The notes under the pieces: generated by a model | The model's input: the letters and a program-made list of their open reading frames with translations, nothing else | The model's database searches: none | What the model was told of the DNA's origin: nothing | Program-made: the position numbers and the translations under genes | Shown: piece by piece, positions 27,759-38,082 of the stretch | How the letters are laid out: every line of letters starts with the position of its first letter | Position numbering within the stretch: the stretch's first letter is position 1 | Assembly (NCBI RefSeq): GCF_002020355.1 | Contig: NZ_MPZV01000005.1 | Span: 1 to 64,000 of the forward strand | DNA: 64,000 nucleotides | Direction of reading: 5' to 3' | DNA from: Thioclava sediminum | Lineage (GTDB): Bacteria > Pseudomonadota > Alphaproteobacteria > Rhodobacterales > Rhodobacteraceae

Positions 27759-28752
27759 CCATGCCGCCGCTCAAGAGTGCCTCAAGTTCGGCATCGAGCG
27801 CGGCCATGTCAACTGTCTCGGGCGGCAAGCGCCGGTCCAGCGCGGCCTCGGCGCGGGTCTTTGCCGCCTCGCTCATCGCCGGGGCGGCCATCGCCACTTC
27901 TTCCATCGCGGGCATGTCGCCCTTGCAATGGAGCACCAGATCGCAGCCAGCAGCCAGAGCGGCAGCCGTGCGCGTCCCGAAGCCACCCGCCAGCGCCTCC
28001 ATCCCGATATCGTCGCTCATCAGGAGTCCGCCGAAGCCGATCTCTTCGCGGATCATCTTGATGATCTTCGCGCTCTGCGTCGCGGGGGCCGCGTCGAGCG
28101 CGGTGAAGCGGATATGTGCGGTCATGCCCAGCGGCAAATCCGAGAGCGCCTTGAAGGGTGCGAAATCGCTCGCGATGAGGTCGGCCTTGGAGGCCTCGAC
28201 CACCGGCAAATCCTTGTGGCTGTCGGAAATCGCTCGGCCGTGGCCGGGGATATGCTTGATGACTGGGAGAACACCGCCCGCAAGCAGTCCGTCGGCGGTG
28301 GCGCGAGCATTGGCGATCACGGTGGCCGCATCCTTGCCCAGACAGCGGTTTTGCAGGAACGGATGCGTCAGAAGCCCCGCGATATCGCAGGTGGGCGCGC
28401 AGTTCACGTCGATGCCGACCGCACGCAGCTCCTCGGCCATGATCCGCGAGCGCAGCCAGAAGGAGCGCGGCGCCTGCGCCCCTGCCCGCTTCGCCTGCTC
28501 CAGCGGCGGCAGCCATTCGCGCCACTGGGGCCCGCGCATCCGTTGCACCCGGCCGCCTTCCTGATCGATCAGCACCGGCGCATCGCGCCCCACGGCCCCG
28601 CGCAGCGCATCGGTCAGCCGGGCGACCTGGTCGGGCGTGTCGATGTTGCGCGAGAACAGGATGAAGCCCCACGGGTCGGCCTCGCGGAAGAAATCGCGTT
28701 CACGCGCGGAGAGCTCGGTCCCCTCGCATCCGAAGATCGCGGCGACGCCCAT
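27751..28752 (-). CDS. nagZ: Beta-N-acetylhexosaminidase (cell-wall recycling)
   Basis: 333 aa glycoside hydrolase family 3. It removes GlcNAc from anhydro-muropeptides in the cytosol. The mobile-loop motif KHIPGHGRAISDSHKDLP contains the catalytic His, and LLMSDDIGMEAL contains the nucleophile Asp. IDQEGGRVQRM is also diagnostic. The start codon shares a base with the SPOR gene stop. Confidence 0.95.
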   Translation of the reverse strand: MGVAAIFGCEGTELSARERDFFREADPWGFILFSRNIDTPDQVARLTDALRGAVGRDAPVLIDQEGGRVQRMRGPQWREWLPPLEQAKRAGAQAPRSFWLRSRIMAEELRAVGIDVNCAPTCDIAGLLTHPFLQNRCLGKDAATVIANARATADGLLAGGVLPVIKHIPGHGRAISDSHKDLPVVEASKADLIASDFAPFKALSDLPLGMTAHIRFTALDAAPATQSAKIIKMIREEIGFGGLLMSDDIGMEALAGGFGTRTAAALAAGCDLVLHCKGDMPAMEEVAMAAPAMSEAAKTRAEAALDRRLPPETVDMAALDAELEALLSGGMDE

Positions 28753-29798
28753 CAGCGCGCCTGCGTCGGGATGCAGTTCTGCCGCTCGGCCACGAGTGCG
28801 GCGCAGAACTGGCGCGCTTCGGTCACATCGTCAAAGCCCGCGACGCGGAGGCGATAGAAATCGCGCCCGCCGGAGCTGGCCTTCTGAACTACGCGCTTCT
28901 TGCCGGACATCAGCGCGTCGAAGCGCTTGGCGATGCGGTCCCATTCGCCCTTGGCGGCGGACTCAGTGTCGAAGGCGCCAAGCTGCACGAGACGCGTGCC
29001 AGCGGACAGTTCCGACGGATCGAGATCGACGACACCTTTCTCGGCCTGTCCCGCCGACATCTGCTTCGTCACCGCCTGCTCCAGCGCCGCCGCCAGAAGC
29101 TGATCGCGCATCGGCTTGGTCTGCGGCCGCGGCGAGCGCGATACGCCCGGAACCGTAGCCGGGATCACGCCACTGACCGCTTCGCTCTCGGGTGTTGCCT
29201 CCTGCTCGACCGCGTCGGGGCGCGTCTCGGGCATCGCCGGGCTCATCAGCGCGGGCTTGACGGGAATGTCGGGCGCGTCCTTCACCTGAGAGGGATCGGC
29301 ATTGAGCGCAGCAGGCTCGAGCGCCGCGATCGCGGCCTCTACGGCCGGATTGGACGCAGCGTCGGCCTCATCGCCTGCCACCTTGGCCTCTGCCGCCAGC
29401 TCGCCCATCGGCTTGTCGTCGTCGGTGAAGCCTTCCGGGCTGGGCGCGAGCGTCACTTTCTCGGGCGCAGGCGCCGCCTGCCCCGTGCCAGCGACGTCGT
29501 TCACGGCAAGACCGGTATGGCGCGCAAGTTCGCCGCCCGGGTCCTCGGGCGCGATCCGGGCGGGCCCGTCCATCGCGCGGATCACCGGCACGCCGTTGAG
29601 ATCGCGCATCGCCAGCTTGTAGCCCCAGACCACCAGACCCGCGATCATCGCGACCGATGTCAGCGCGCCGGCCACATTGACCCATCGCGACACGACTCGT
29701 GGCGCACGTTCAGGAGCGGGATCTTCGGGATGCGCGTAATGGGGCTGCGGGTGTTCATGCCCGTAACCCCCACTCTCGCGGTAGTCGTAGGTCGTCAT
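28752..29798 (-). CDS. SPOR-domain membrane protein
   Basis: 348 aa. Short cytosolic N-terminus, one transmembrane helix (about residues 42-66), a long Ala/Pro/Glu-rich periplasmic linker, and a C-terminal SPOR domain (about 265-348: GTRLVQLGAFDTESAAKGEWDRIAKRF ... FYRLRVAGFDD) that binds denuded septal peptidoglycan. It lies in the argS-SPOR-nagZ-scpAB cluster, linking cell division, wall recycling and chromosome condensation. Confidence 0.9.
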   Translation of the reverse strand: MTTYDYRESGGYGHEHPQPHYAHPEDPAPERAPRVVSRWVNVAGALTSVAMIAGLVVWGYKLAMRDLNGVPVIRAMDGPARIAPEDPGGELARHTGLAVNDVAGTGQAAPAPEKVTLAPSPEGFTDDDKPMGELAAEAKVAGDEADAASNPAVEAAIAALEPAALNADPSQVKDAPDIPVKPALMSPAMPETRPDAVEQEATPESEAVSGVIPATVPGVSRSPRPQTKPMRDQLLAAALEQAVTKQMSAGQAEKGVVDLDPSELSAGTRLVQLGAFDTESAAKGEWDRIAKRFDALMSGKKRVVQKASSGGRDFYRLRVAGFDDVTEARQFCAALVAERQNCIPTQAR

Positions 29799-29872
29799 GC
29801 TCGTCGCCTCGCCGCCGGTTGCCCGGCCTTGCCCGGTTGACCCGGAATTTGCCTGTTCCCGGCGGCGTGCGT

Positions 29873-31618
29873 TTATCGCATCTCTTCAGCCGGGGTCACG
29901 CCAAGAATACCAAGACCGGCGGAAATGACAACGGCGCTGGCACGGGCAAGGGCGATTTTCGCCGCCGATGCGGCCTCATTGCCATCCTGCAGGAAGCGCA
30001 GGGCCGGCTCGTCATTGCCACGGTTCCACAGGCTGTGCAGGTCCGAGGCGAGATCGTAGAGGTAGAACGCCACCCGGTGCGGCTCGTTCGCGCGCGCCGC
30101 GATCTCCAGAAGACGCGGCCATTCGGCGATCTTCTTGACCAGTTCCAGCTCGGACGGATGCCAGTCGCCGGACAGGTCGACCTTGGCCAGACGCGCATCC
30201 GACATGTCCCAGCCAGCCTCCGCCGCCTTGCGCAGCACCGAGCAGACCCGGGCATGCGCATATTGGACGTAGAAGACCGGGTTGTCCTTGGACTGCTCCA
30301 GCACCTTGTCGAAATCGAAATCCAGCGGCGCGTCGTTCTTGCGGGTGAGCATGTGGAAGCGGGTCACATCCGCGCCCGCCTGCTCCACCACGTCGCGCAG
30401 CGTGACAAACGTGCCCGCGCGCTTCGACATCTTGAAGGGCTCGCCATTCTTGAACAGCTTCACCAGCTGGATCAACTTGATATCAAGCGTCACCTTGCGA
30501 TCCGACAGCGCCGCGACCGCTGCCTTCATCCGCTTCACATAGCCGCCATGGTCGGCGCCGAAGACGTCGATCAGAAGATCGTAGCCACGCTCGATCTTGG
30601 TCCAGTGATAGGCGATATCGGGCGCGAAATAGGTCCAGGAGCCATCCGACTTCTTCACCGGACGGTCCACGTCATCGCCATAGTCGGTCGAGCGGAACAG
30701 CGTCTGCTCGCGCTCTTCCCAATCCTCGGGCAGCTTGCCCTTCGGCGGGTCGAGCACGCCCTCGTAGATCAGCCCAAGATCCTCGAGCCGCTTCAGCGCC
30801 GCCTCGATCTGGCCGGTCCCGTAGAGCGATTTCTCGGAGGAGAACACATCCATCTTCACGCCGAGGCAGGCGAGATCCCCGCGGATCATCTCCATCATCT
30901 GCTCGGTCGCGAATTCGCGGATATCCTCGAGCCAGTCTTCCTCGGGCTTTTCGAGCAGGCTCTCGCCATACTTCGCCTTGATCGCCTCGCCGACCGGGAT
31001 CAGGTAATCGCCCGGGTAAAGCCCCTCGCGGATTTCCGGCTCGAGGCCACAGGCTTCGCGATAGCGTTCATAGGCGGAGCGGGCGAGCACATCGACCTGC
31101 GCACCGCCATCGTTGATGTAATATTCCCGCGTGACGTCGTAGCCCGCGAAGTCCAGCAGGCTCGCCAGCGCATCGCCGAACACGGCGCCACGCGTATGGC
31201 CGACATGCATCGGGCCGGTGGGGTTCGCGGAGACATATTCCACGTTGACCTTCACACCCTTGCCCAGATCGGAACGCCCGTAATCCGCGCCCTCTTTCAG
31301 CACGGCGTGGGTCACATCGGCCCAGACCTTCGGATCGAGGCGCAGGTTGATGAAGCCGGGACCGGCCACATCGGCGCTGACGATCCGGTCATCTGCGGCC
31401 AGCTTGCCCGCCAGCGTCTCGGCGATGTCGCGCGGTTTCGATTTGGCGGGCTTGGCCAGCACCATCGCGGCGTTGGTCGCCATGTCGCCATGCAGCGGAT
31501 CGCGCGGCGGCTCCACCGCGACGTTTGCGTAGTCCAGCCCCTCGGGCAGCGCGCCCTCGGAAACCATCTGATCGAGTGCCGCAATCACCGCGGCGCGGAT
31601 GTCGGAAAACAGGTGCAT
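29873..31618 (-). CDS. argS: Arginyl-tRNA synthetase
   Basis: 581 aa class I synthetase. The HIGH-type motif is in [21 protein letters not shown] and the KMSK motif in [15 protein letters not shown]-terminal Add-1 domain and C-terminal DALR anticodon-binding domain ([22 protein letters not shown]). The start at 31618 ([11 protein letters not shown]) is preferred to the ATG two codons upstream because AAGGA lies 8 bases before it. Confidence 0.97.
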   Translation of the reverse strand: MHLFSDIRAAVIAALDQMVSEGALPEGLDYANVAVEPPRDPLHGDMATNAAMVLAKPAKSKPRDIAETLAGKLAADDRIVSADVAGPGFINLRLDPKVWADVTHAVLKEGADYGRSDLGKGVKVNVEYVSANPTGPMHVGHTRGAVFGDALASLLDFAGYDVTREYYINDGGAQVDVLARSAYERYREACGLEPEIREGLYPGDYLIPVGEAIKAKYGESLLEKPEEDWLEDIREFATEQMMEMIRGDLACLGVKMDVFSSEKSLYGTGQIEAALKRLEDLGLIYEGVLDPPKGKLPEDWEEREQTLFRSTDYGDDVDRPVKKSDGSWTYFAPDIAYHWTKIERGYDLLIDVFGADHGGYVKRMKAAVAALSDRKVTLDIKLIQLVKLFKNGEPFKMSKRAGTFVTLRDVVEQAGADVTRFHMLTRKNDAPLDFDFDKVLEQSKDNPVFYVQYAHARVCSVLRKAAEAGWDMSDARLAKVDLSGDWHPSELELVKKIAEWPRLLEIAARANEPHRVAFYLYDLASDLHSLWNRGNDEPALRFLQDGNEAASAAKIALARASAVVISAGLGILGVTPAEEMR

Positions 31619-31720
31619 TCTCATTGTCCTTATTTGCGCTCTCCCCTGCCAGAGCGCGCCGGGCGCGTCAATGGCCCGAGCGCGGGCAGAGCGGGGCCCA
31701 AGCGGGGGCAGAGACGACGC

Positions 31721-31751
31721 GGGCGGCCCGGCATCGCCTGCCGGGCCGCCC
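31721..31751 (-). terminator. Hairpin after glcB-glcG
   Basis: Perfect 12-bp stem GGGCGGCCCGGC / GCCGGGCCGCCC with a 7-base loop, 22 bp beyond the glcG stop. No T run. Confidence 0.55.
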
Positions 31752-31773
31752 GAAATCGAACCTTGCGAGAGGA

Positions 31774-32196
31774 TCAGTCCTCGGCAGTAAAGCCCGCAGC
31801 CTCGATCCCGGCCACGGCCACTTTCGCATCATTGTCCGAGGTGTCGCCGGTGACGCCCATCGCGCCGATCACCGCCCCGCTCTCGTCGCGGATCAGCACG
31901 CCGCCGGGCACCGGGCAGGTCTTGCCGTCATAGATGCCGTTCACCGCGGCCATGAAATAGGCCTGCGCTTCGGCCCGCGCCATCTGCGCCTTGCCGCCCA
32001 TGCCCAGCATCACCGCGCCGTAAGCCTTGGCGCGCGCGATCTCGAACCGACCCGGCGCGGCGCCATCGGCGCGCGCGAAAGCCAGCGGGTGGCCGCCCGC
32101 ATCCAGCACGATCGCCGAGAGCGGTTTCAGCCCATCTTCCACACCTTGCGCCAGCGCGGTCTCGATCATCTTCTGCGCTTTTTCGAGCGTGATCAT
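31774..32196 (-). CDS. glcG: GlcG/HbpS-family haem-binding-like protein
   Basis: 140 aa DUF336/GlcG fold. [39 protein letters not shown] and the Gly-rich [30 protein letters not shown] are typical. GlcG proteins are found in glycolate operons; biochemical role unclear, haem binding has been shown for relatives. It overlaps glcB by 4 bp and so is co-translated with malate synthase. Confidence 0.87.
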   Translation of the reverse strand: MITLEKAQKMIETALAQGVEDGLKPLSAIVLDAGGHPLAFARADGAAPGRFEIARAKAYGAVMLGMGGKAQMARAEAQAYFMAAVNGIYDGKTCPVPGGVLIRDESGAVIGAMGVTGDTSDNDAKVAVAGIEAAGFTAED

Positions 32197-34358
32197 GCGC
32201 GTTCCTCCTTCACTTGCAGGCGGCGCTGATGCAGCACCGGTTCCGTATATCCCGAGGGCTGGACCGTACCCAGGAAGCACAGATCGCACGCCGCCTGGAA
32301 GGCGAATCCGTCATAGCCGGGCGCCATCGGGCGGTAGTTCGGGTCGCCCTCGTTCTGGCGGTCGACGACCTTGGCCATCTTGCGCAGCGCCTCCATCACC
32401 TGACCTTCGCTCACCAGCCCATGTTCGAGCCAGTTCGCGATCGCCTGGCTGGAAATCCGGCAGGTCGCGCGGTCTTCCATCAGGCCCACGTCGTGGATGT
32501 CGGGCACCTTCGAGCAGCCGACACCCTGATCGACCCAGCGCACGACATAGCCGAGGATGCCCTGCGCGTTGTTCTCGATCTCGGTGCGGATTTCCTCTTC
32601 CGAGTAGTTCTTGCCCCGTGCGAGCGGGATCGTCAGCAGATCGTCGAGCCGCGCCGGGCGGTTCATCGCGGCGATCTCCTGCTGGCGGCGCTTCACATCG
32701 ACCTTGTGGTAATGCGTGGCATGCAGCGTGGCCGCCGTCGGCGACGGCACCCAGGCGCAGTTCGCGCCCGCCAGCGGATGGTTGACCTTGGCCTCGAGCA
32801 TATCGGCCATCCGGTCGGGCATCGCCCACATGCCTTTGCCGATCTGCGCCTTGCCCGCCAGCCCGCACGCGAGCCCGATATCGACGTTGCGATCCTCATA
32901 GGCTTCGATCCACGGCTGGCCCTTCATCTCGCCCTTGGCGAGCATCGGCCCGGCCTGCATCGAGGTGTAGATCTCGTCGCCCGTGCGGTCGAGGAAGCCC
33001 GTGTTGATGAAGGCCACGCGGTTTTTCGCGGCGCGGATGCATTCCTTGAGATTGACCGAGGTGCGGCGCTCCTCGTCCATGATGCCCAGCTTCACGGTGT
33101 AGCGCGGCAGGCCCAGAACCTCTTCGACCTTGTCGAAGATCTCGGTCGCGAAGGCGACCTCTTCGGGGCCGTGCATCTTCGGCTTCACCACATAGACAGA
33201 GCCGGTGACCGAGTTGCGCGGACCTTCGGTCTTCTTCAGGTCATGCATCGCACAAAGCGTGGTGACCATCGCATCCATCAGCCCCTCGAAGGCCTCTTCG
33301 CCGTCGCGGGTCAGGATCGCGGGCGTGGTCATCAGGTGGCCGACATTGCGCACCAACATCAGCGAACGGCCCTTCAGCGTGATCTTCTCGCCACCGCCGC
33401 CGGTGAACTGGTAATCGCCTTCAAGCCGCCGGACCGTCTTCTCGCCGTTCTTCACGACGTTTTCGCGCAGATCGCCCTTCATCAGACCCAGCCAGTTACC
33501 ATAGGCCTGAACCTTGTCCTCGGCATCGACACAGGCAACCGAGTCCTCGCAATCCATGATCGTGCTGATCGCGGCCTCAAGAATGACATCGGCGATATCG
33601 GCAGGATCGGCCTGACCGACCTCGGTGGTCGGGTCGATCTCGATCACGAGATGCAGCCCGTTATTTTCCAGCAGAACCTCCGACAGCGCGCCCTCGTCGG
33701 AAATGTTGAACCCGAGGAACTGCGCCGGATCGGCCAGCCCCGTTTCGCCCACCGCGTTCTCGACGAAGAAGACGCCGTTCTCTACGCGCAGCGCGGTCAC
33801 GCCGGTCCAGCTGCCGCCTGCAAGCGGCACCGCCTCGTCGAGAAATGCCTTCGCGCGCTCGATCACGCGCGCGCCGCGCTCGGGGTCATAGCCCTTGCCC
33901 TGCGGCAGATCGCCAAGTGCGTCCGTGCCGTAAAGCGCATCGTAAAGGCTGCCCCAGCGCGCATTCGCCGCGTTGAGCGCATAGCGCGCATTGGTGATAG
34001 GCACGACGAGCTGCGGACCGCAGACGGTGGCGAATTCGGGATCGGTTTCCGGCGTCTCGATCTTGAAGTCGTCGCCTTCGGGCAGCAGGTAGCCGATCTC
34101 TTTGAGGAAGGATTTATAGTCTTCGAAATCAAAGCCTTCGGCGCGGTGATGCGCGTGCCAATCGTCGAGCTTGGACTGGATCGCCTCGCGCGTCTCCAGC
34201 AGCGCGCGGTTCTTCTGCCCCTGCGTATGCAGCAGGTCCGACAGCCCCTCCCAGAAGCGCTCCGGCGCGACGCCAGTTCCCGGCAAAGCCTGATCCTCGA
34301 TGAAGGCGGCCAGTTCGACCGCCACCTGCAGTTCGTTACGTGCGACCCGCTGTGCCAT
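32193..34358 (-). CDS. glcB: Malate synthase G
   Basis: 721 aa, usual length for isoform G. It condenses glyoxylate and acetyl-CoA to malate in glycolate/C2 metabolism. Family sequences: [37 protein letters not shown] (active-site Arg region), [49 protein letters not shown] ribosome site. Upstream is the foldable non-coding gap. glcDEF glycolate oxidase genes are not in view. Confidence 0.96.
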   Translation of the reverse strand: MAQRVARNELQVAVELAAFIEDQALPGTGVAPERFWEGLSDLLHTQGQKNRALLETREAIQSKLDDWHAHHRAEGFDFEDYKSFLKEIGYLLPEGDDFKIETPETDPEFATVCGPQLVVPITNARYALNAANARWGSLYDALYGTDALGDLPQGKGYDPERGARVIERAKAFLDEAVPLAGGSWTGVTALRVENGVFFVENAVGETGLADPAQFLGFNISDEGALSEVLLENNGLHLVIEIDPTTEVGQADPADIADVILEAAISTIMDCEDSVACVDAEDKVQAYGNWLGLMKGDLRENVVKNGEKTVRRLEGDYQFTGGGGEKITLKGRSLMLVRNVGHLMTTPAILTRDGEEAFEGLMDAMVTTLCAMHDLKKTEGPRNSVTGSVYVVKPKMHGPEEVAFATEIFDKVEEVLGLPRYTVKLGIMDEERRTSVNLKECIRAAKNRVAFINTGFLDRTGDEIYTSMQAGPMLAKGEMKGQPWIEAYEDRNVDIGLACGLAGKAQIGKGMWAMPDRMADMLEAKVNHPLAGANCAWVPSPTAATLHATHYHKVDVKRRQQEIAAMNRPARLDDLLTIPLARGKNYSEEEIRTEIENNAQGILGYVVRWVDQGVGCSKVPDIHDVGLMEDRATCRISSQAIANWLEHGLVSEGQVMEALRKMAKVVDRQNEGDPNYRPMAPGYDGFAFQAACDLCFLGTVQPSGYTEPVLHQRRLQVKEERA

Positions 34359-34870
34359 TAAGCCCTCCCGGTTTGCTTAGTCGCGTACTAGATGAAACCG
34401 CTGAGCGTGAATGTCCAGCGGATTGCCGGTCGCGGGCGGGAAGACGCTAAGACGGTGAAAGGGTGAGAAGAGGCTCTCCGATCGCCCAAGGGACAACGCT
34501 GCCACTCATTACCCGACCGAGCTCACTGCTGGATCGGGTCGGCTTCGGTCGCCGCGCCATTTCTTTCAGCAGTACCGACGCCGGTGGTCTCGGGCGCTTG
34601 CGTGGTGGACAGGCCCCCTTCACCTCAGGTGACGCAACCCACCCGCTTCAGGTTCACCCGGCCTGCCACCGCGTCTCTCCGAGCGGTCCGCGAAACCGCT
34701 TTGAAAACCCCGAGCGGGGCAGATACTGTTCCGCCAGCTGCGGGACAGCGAGGCCAGACCGGATCGCCCCCGCCCGAGACGGGAGGCGCACCTCACGCAA
34801 AGGCGAACTTGCCTTGGTAGGGATGCGCTCCACGTGACACGACCCGAAGTTAACGAGGAATATCGTAAGA
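34359..34870. other. Foldable non-coding gap between glcB and pepN (candidate structured RNA)
   Basis: 512 bp without a convincing ORF. The strongest element is a 14-pair stem, 34601-34615 with 34660-34673, with one bulged A (34609) and one G-T pair; inside it is CACC-tca-GGTG. Other hairpins: CCGACC (34513-34518) / GGTCGG (34537-34542), with the alternative GACCGA (34515-34520) / TCGGTC (34545-34550); AGCGGT (34682-34687) / ACCGCT (34695-34700); CCCC / GGGG (34708-34719). I compared by eye with RNase P, tmRNA, SRP, 6S, TPP, cobalamin and glycine riboswitch cores and saw no match. The strand is not determined. It is the 5' region of both flanking genes. Confidence 0.45.
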
Positions 34871-37441
34871 ATGTCCGCTGAACTGACGGCTGCCGACGCC
34901 CCTGCCAAGCGCCTGATCGACTACCGCCCCTACCCCTTCACCCTCGAGACCGTGCGGCTTGATTTCACGCTCGACCCGGACGCGACCGAAGTGCGCGCGG
35001 GTCTTTCCTTCTCGCCCCGGCAGGAGGCGGCCGCGCTGGAACTCGATGGCGAAGATCTGGAGCTGGTCTCGGTCGCAGTGGACGGGCGGGCGCTGACGCC
35101 TGACGACTATGAACTGACAAAGACGGGCCTGACGATCCCGGCGCATGTTCTGCCGCCTCAGGCCTTCACGCTGGAGACCGTCACCCGGATCGCGCCGTCG
35201 AAGAACACAGCGCTCGAAGGGCTCTACATGTCCAAAGGCATGTATTGCACGCAATGCGAGGCTGAGGGCTTCCGCAAGATCACCTTCTACCCGGACCGCC
35301 CCGACGTGATGGCGCGCTTCCACGTCACGATCACCGGCGACCAGCCGGTGCTGCTGGCGAATGGCGATCTCGTCGAGAGCCGCGAGGGCTATGCCGAATG
35401 GGTCGATCCGTGGCCCAAGCCCGCCTATCTCTTCGCGCTGGTCGCGGGCGACCTGCGCGCGCATTCGGGCACATTCACCACGATGTCGGGCCGCAAGGTC
35501 GCGACGAATATCTGGGTCCGTCCGGGCGACGAGGACCGCTGCGACTTCGCCCTGCAGGCGCTCCACCGCTCGATGCGCTGGGACGAAGAGGCCTATGGGC
35601 GCGAATACGACTTGGACATTTTCAACATCGTTGCCGTCGATGACTTCAATATGGGCGCGATGGAGAACAAGGGGTTGAACATTTTCAACTCCAAATGGGT
35701 TCTCGCCTCGCCCGAGACCGCGACAGACGCCGATTACGAGCGTATCGAGGGTATCATCGCCCATGAGTATTTCCACAACTGGACCGGCAACCGGATCACC
35801 TGTCGCGACTGGTTCCAGCTGTGCCTGAAAGAGGGGCTGACAGTCTATCGCGACCAGCAGTTCACCGGCGACATGCGCGGCCATGCGACGAAGCGGATCG
35901 ACGACGTCCTCTCGCTGCGCGGACGGCAATTCCGCGAGGATCGCGGCCCGCTCTCGCACCCGCCGCGCCCCGATCATTACCGCGAGATCAACAACTTCTA
36001 CACCGCGACCGTCTATGAGAAAGGCGCCGAGATCGTGGGGATGCTGCACCGCTTGCTGGGCGCAGATGGCTATCGCGCCGCGCTGGATCTCTATTTCGAG
36101 CGTCATGACGGGCAGGCCTGCACGATCGAGGACTGGCTGAAGGTCTTCGAGGACAGCTCGGGCCGCGATCTGAGCCAGTTCAAGCGCTGGTACACCGATG
36201 CGGGCACGCCGACCCTGCGGGTGCGCGACAGCTTCAAGGACGGCACATATACGCTTGAATTCGAACAGGAAACGCGCCCCACGCCCGGCCAGCCGGAGAA
36301 ACTTCCGCGCCATATTCCGATCGAAGTCGGTCTTCTGTCCGAGAATGGCGACGAGGTCGTGCCCTCCACCGTGCTGGAGATGACCGAGGCGAAGCAAAGC
36401 TTCACCTTCGACGGGCTCGCGACGCGCCCGGTGCCCTCGATCCTGCGCGACTTCTCCGCCCCCGTACGGCTGGAGCGCGACGCCGATACGTCCGAGCTGG
36501 CCTTCCTGCTGACCCACGACCGCGACCCGTTCAACCGCTGGGAGGCTGGCCGCGCGCTGGCCCAGAAAGTGCTGATCGGGCGGGTGCAAGGGCAGGCGAC
36601 CGACGCGTCCTTCTCCGATGCGATCGGGGCGCTGCTGCGCGACGAGACCGCCGATCCGGCCTTCCGTGCACTGTGCCTGAACCTGCCCTCCGAGGACAGC
36701 ATCGCGCAGGCGCTTTATGATCAGGGCGAGACGCCCGATCCAGCGGCGATCTACGCGGCGCGCGAAGGGCTCGCCCGCGATCTGGCGAGCGCGCATAAGA
36801 CGCTTCTGGCGGAAATCTTCACCAACACCGAAGCGACGGGGCCCTATAGCTCCGATCCCGAGCAGGCCGGTCCGCGGGCGCTGCGCCTTGCCGTTCTGCG
36901 GCTTTTGAACCGCATCGACGGCGGGGCACGGGCGGGGGCGCTTTTCGCCTCGGCCGAGAACATGACCGAAAGCCTCGGCGCGCTCGCCGCTCTGGTGCAG
37001 ACCGGGCAGGACGCCGCCGCCATGGCCGAATTCCGCGACCGCTGGCAGGGCGACCGGCTGGTGATGGACAAGTGGTTCCTCGTCCAGCTTGCCAATTGCC
37101 CGCCAGAGATGGCGCTGGAGCGCGCCGAGGCGCTGACCGGCGATCCGCTCTTCACTTGGAAGACGCCGAACCGCTTCCGCGCGCTGATGGCGGGGCTGTC
37201 GGGCAATCACGCGGGCTTCCACCGCGCGGACGGGGCGAGCTATCGCTTCTATGCCGACTGGCTCCTGAAGCTCGATCCGGTCAATCCGCAGGTCGCAGCC
37301 CGCATGTCCACCGCTTTCGAGACGTGGACGCGCTATGACGAAGGCCGGCGCGAGAAGATGCGCAGCGAGCTGGAGCGGATCGCCGCTCAGCCGGGCCTCA
37401 GCCGCGACCTGTCGGAGATGACGCAGCGTCTGTTGGGCTGA
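34871..37441 (+). CDS. pepN: Aminopeptidase N (M1 family)
   Basis: 856 aa zinc metallopeptidase. The GAMEN exopeptidase motif is in MGAMENKGLNIFN; the zinc site HEYFHNW with the downstream Glu (KEGLTVYRDQQF) is complete. The C-terminal ~400 residues form the helical domain of bacterial PepN. It releases N-terminal amino acids from peptides in the cytosol. GAGGA ribosome site 11 bases upstream. Confidence 0.96.
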   Translation: MSAELTAADAPAKRLIDYRPYPFTLETVRLDFTLDPDATEVRAGLSFSPRQEAAALELDGEDLELVSVAVDGRALTPDDYELTKTGLTIPAHVLPPQAFTLETVTRIAPSKNTALEGLYMSKGMYCTQCEAEGFRKITFYPDRPDVMARFHVTITGDQPVLLANGDLVESREGYAEWVDPWPKPAYLFALVAGDLRAHSGTFTTMSGRKVATNIWVRPGDEDRCDFALQALHRSMRWDEEAYGREYDLDIFNIVAVDDFNMGAMENKGLNIFNSKWVLASPETATDADYERIEGIIAHEYFHNWTGNRITCRDWFQLCLKEGLTVYRDQQFTGDMRGHATKRIDDVLSLRGRQFREDRGPLSHPPRPDHYREINNFYTATVYEKGAEIVGMLHRLLGADGYRAALDLYFERHDGQACTIEDWLKVFEDSSGRDLSQFKRWYTDAGTPTLRVRDSFKDGTYTLEFEQETRPTPGQPEKLPRHIPIEVGLLSENGDEVVPSTVLEMTEAKQSFTFDGLATRPVPSILRDFSAPVRLERDADTSELAFLLTHDRDPFNRWEAGRALAQKVLIGRVQGQATDASFSDAIGALLRDETADPAFRALCLNLPSEDSIAQALYDQGETPDPAAIYAAREGLARDLASAHKTLLAEIFTNTEATGPYSSDPEQAGPRALRLAVLRLLNRIDGGARAGALFASAENMTESLGALAALVQTGQDAAAMAEFRDRWQGDRLVMDKWFLVQLANCPPEMALERAEALTGDPLFTWKTPNRFRALMAGLSGNHAGFHRADGASYRFYADWLLKLDPVNPQVAARMSTAFETWTRYDEGRREKMRSELERIAAQPGLSRDLSEMTQRLLG

Positions 37442-37476
37442 TTTCCGCTCAGCGCCCGCAGGCGCGCCCATCTCAC

Positions 37477-37508
37477 CACGGATTGGCCGTATTTTCGGCC
37501 CATCCGTG
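37477..37508 (+). terminator. Putative pepN terminator hairpin
   Basis: Stem CACGGAT / ATCCGTG (7 bp), one T-C mismatch, then GGCCG / CGGCC (5 bp) with loop TATTTT. No T run after it. Confidence 0.5.
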
Positions 37509-37570
37509 CCGGGTTCTCGCGCTACGAAACGCGGACGCCCGCGCCTTGCGGGCGTTACGCAATTTCGCGG

Positions 37571-37996
37571 ATGGGCTCGACCATGGACGACAATGAATTT
37601 GAATACCGACACCAAGCCCGCCGGGCGGGAGGTTATCTCGCCCTCGCCTTCGGGATGGCGCTGCTTTACGGCGCAATGAAACTGACTGCGACGACCTGGA
37701 TTCACGTCGCCGCGTGGATCTATCTCGCCCTCACTTTGTACAAGCTGATGCGCAATCGCTCGGGGCTGCTGCGCATCACGCCTGCGCGAATGGAAGTCTA
37801 TCGCAACGGGCGGCAACTGGGCACGTTCCCGCTTGCGCAGATCGACTCGGCGCGGCTGCGGCGGCGCAAGCTTGCGGGCGACGAATGCATGGTCACGCTG
37901 CGCGACGGGCGCCGCGCCTACCTGCCACGAGAGGCCACGCCGCCGCTCGACCGGCTCAGCGCGATTTTCGAATCCTATGGGGTGCCGGTGGTCTGA
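37571..37996 (+). CDS. Small membrane protein with PH-like tail, unknown function
   Basis: 141 aa. Two adjacent hydrophobic helices (GYLALAFGMALLYGAMKLTA and WIHVAAWIYLALTLYKL), then a ~75-residue cytosolic region (ITPARMEVYRNGRQLGTFPLAQIDSARLRRR) that resembles small bacterial PH-like domains in layout. Start could also be the ATG at 37583; neither has a strong ribosome site. No family name recognised. Confidence 0.7.
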   Translation: MGSTMDDNEFEYRHQARRAGGYLALAFGMALLYGAMKLTATTWIHVAAWIYLALTLYKLMRNRSGLLRITPARMEVYRNGRQLGTFPLAQIDSARLRRRKLAGDECMVTLRDGRRAYLPREATPPLDRLSAIFESYGVPVV

Positions 37997-38082
37997 TCCC
38001 CAATCCGGGGCGGTCGCCCTCTTGCTCCCGCCCCTGCCCTGTCCTAGAAGCTTGCCCAAGCCTTTACTGACAGGATGTGGAC

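Noticed and set aside
34463-34837. 124-codon open frame between glcB and pepN
   Set aside because: No ribosome site, low-complexity Arg/Pro/Gly composition typical of frame shadows, and it runs through strong inverted repeats.
34440-34850. Known riboswitch, RNase P, tmRNA, SRP or 6S RNA
   Set aside because: None of the conserved cores I could recall (for example GGAAAGTCC of RNase P, the B12 box, TPP CTGAGA/GAACCTGA context) is present in a convincing arrangement.
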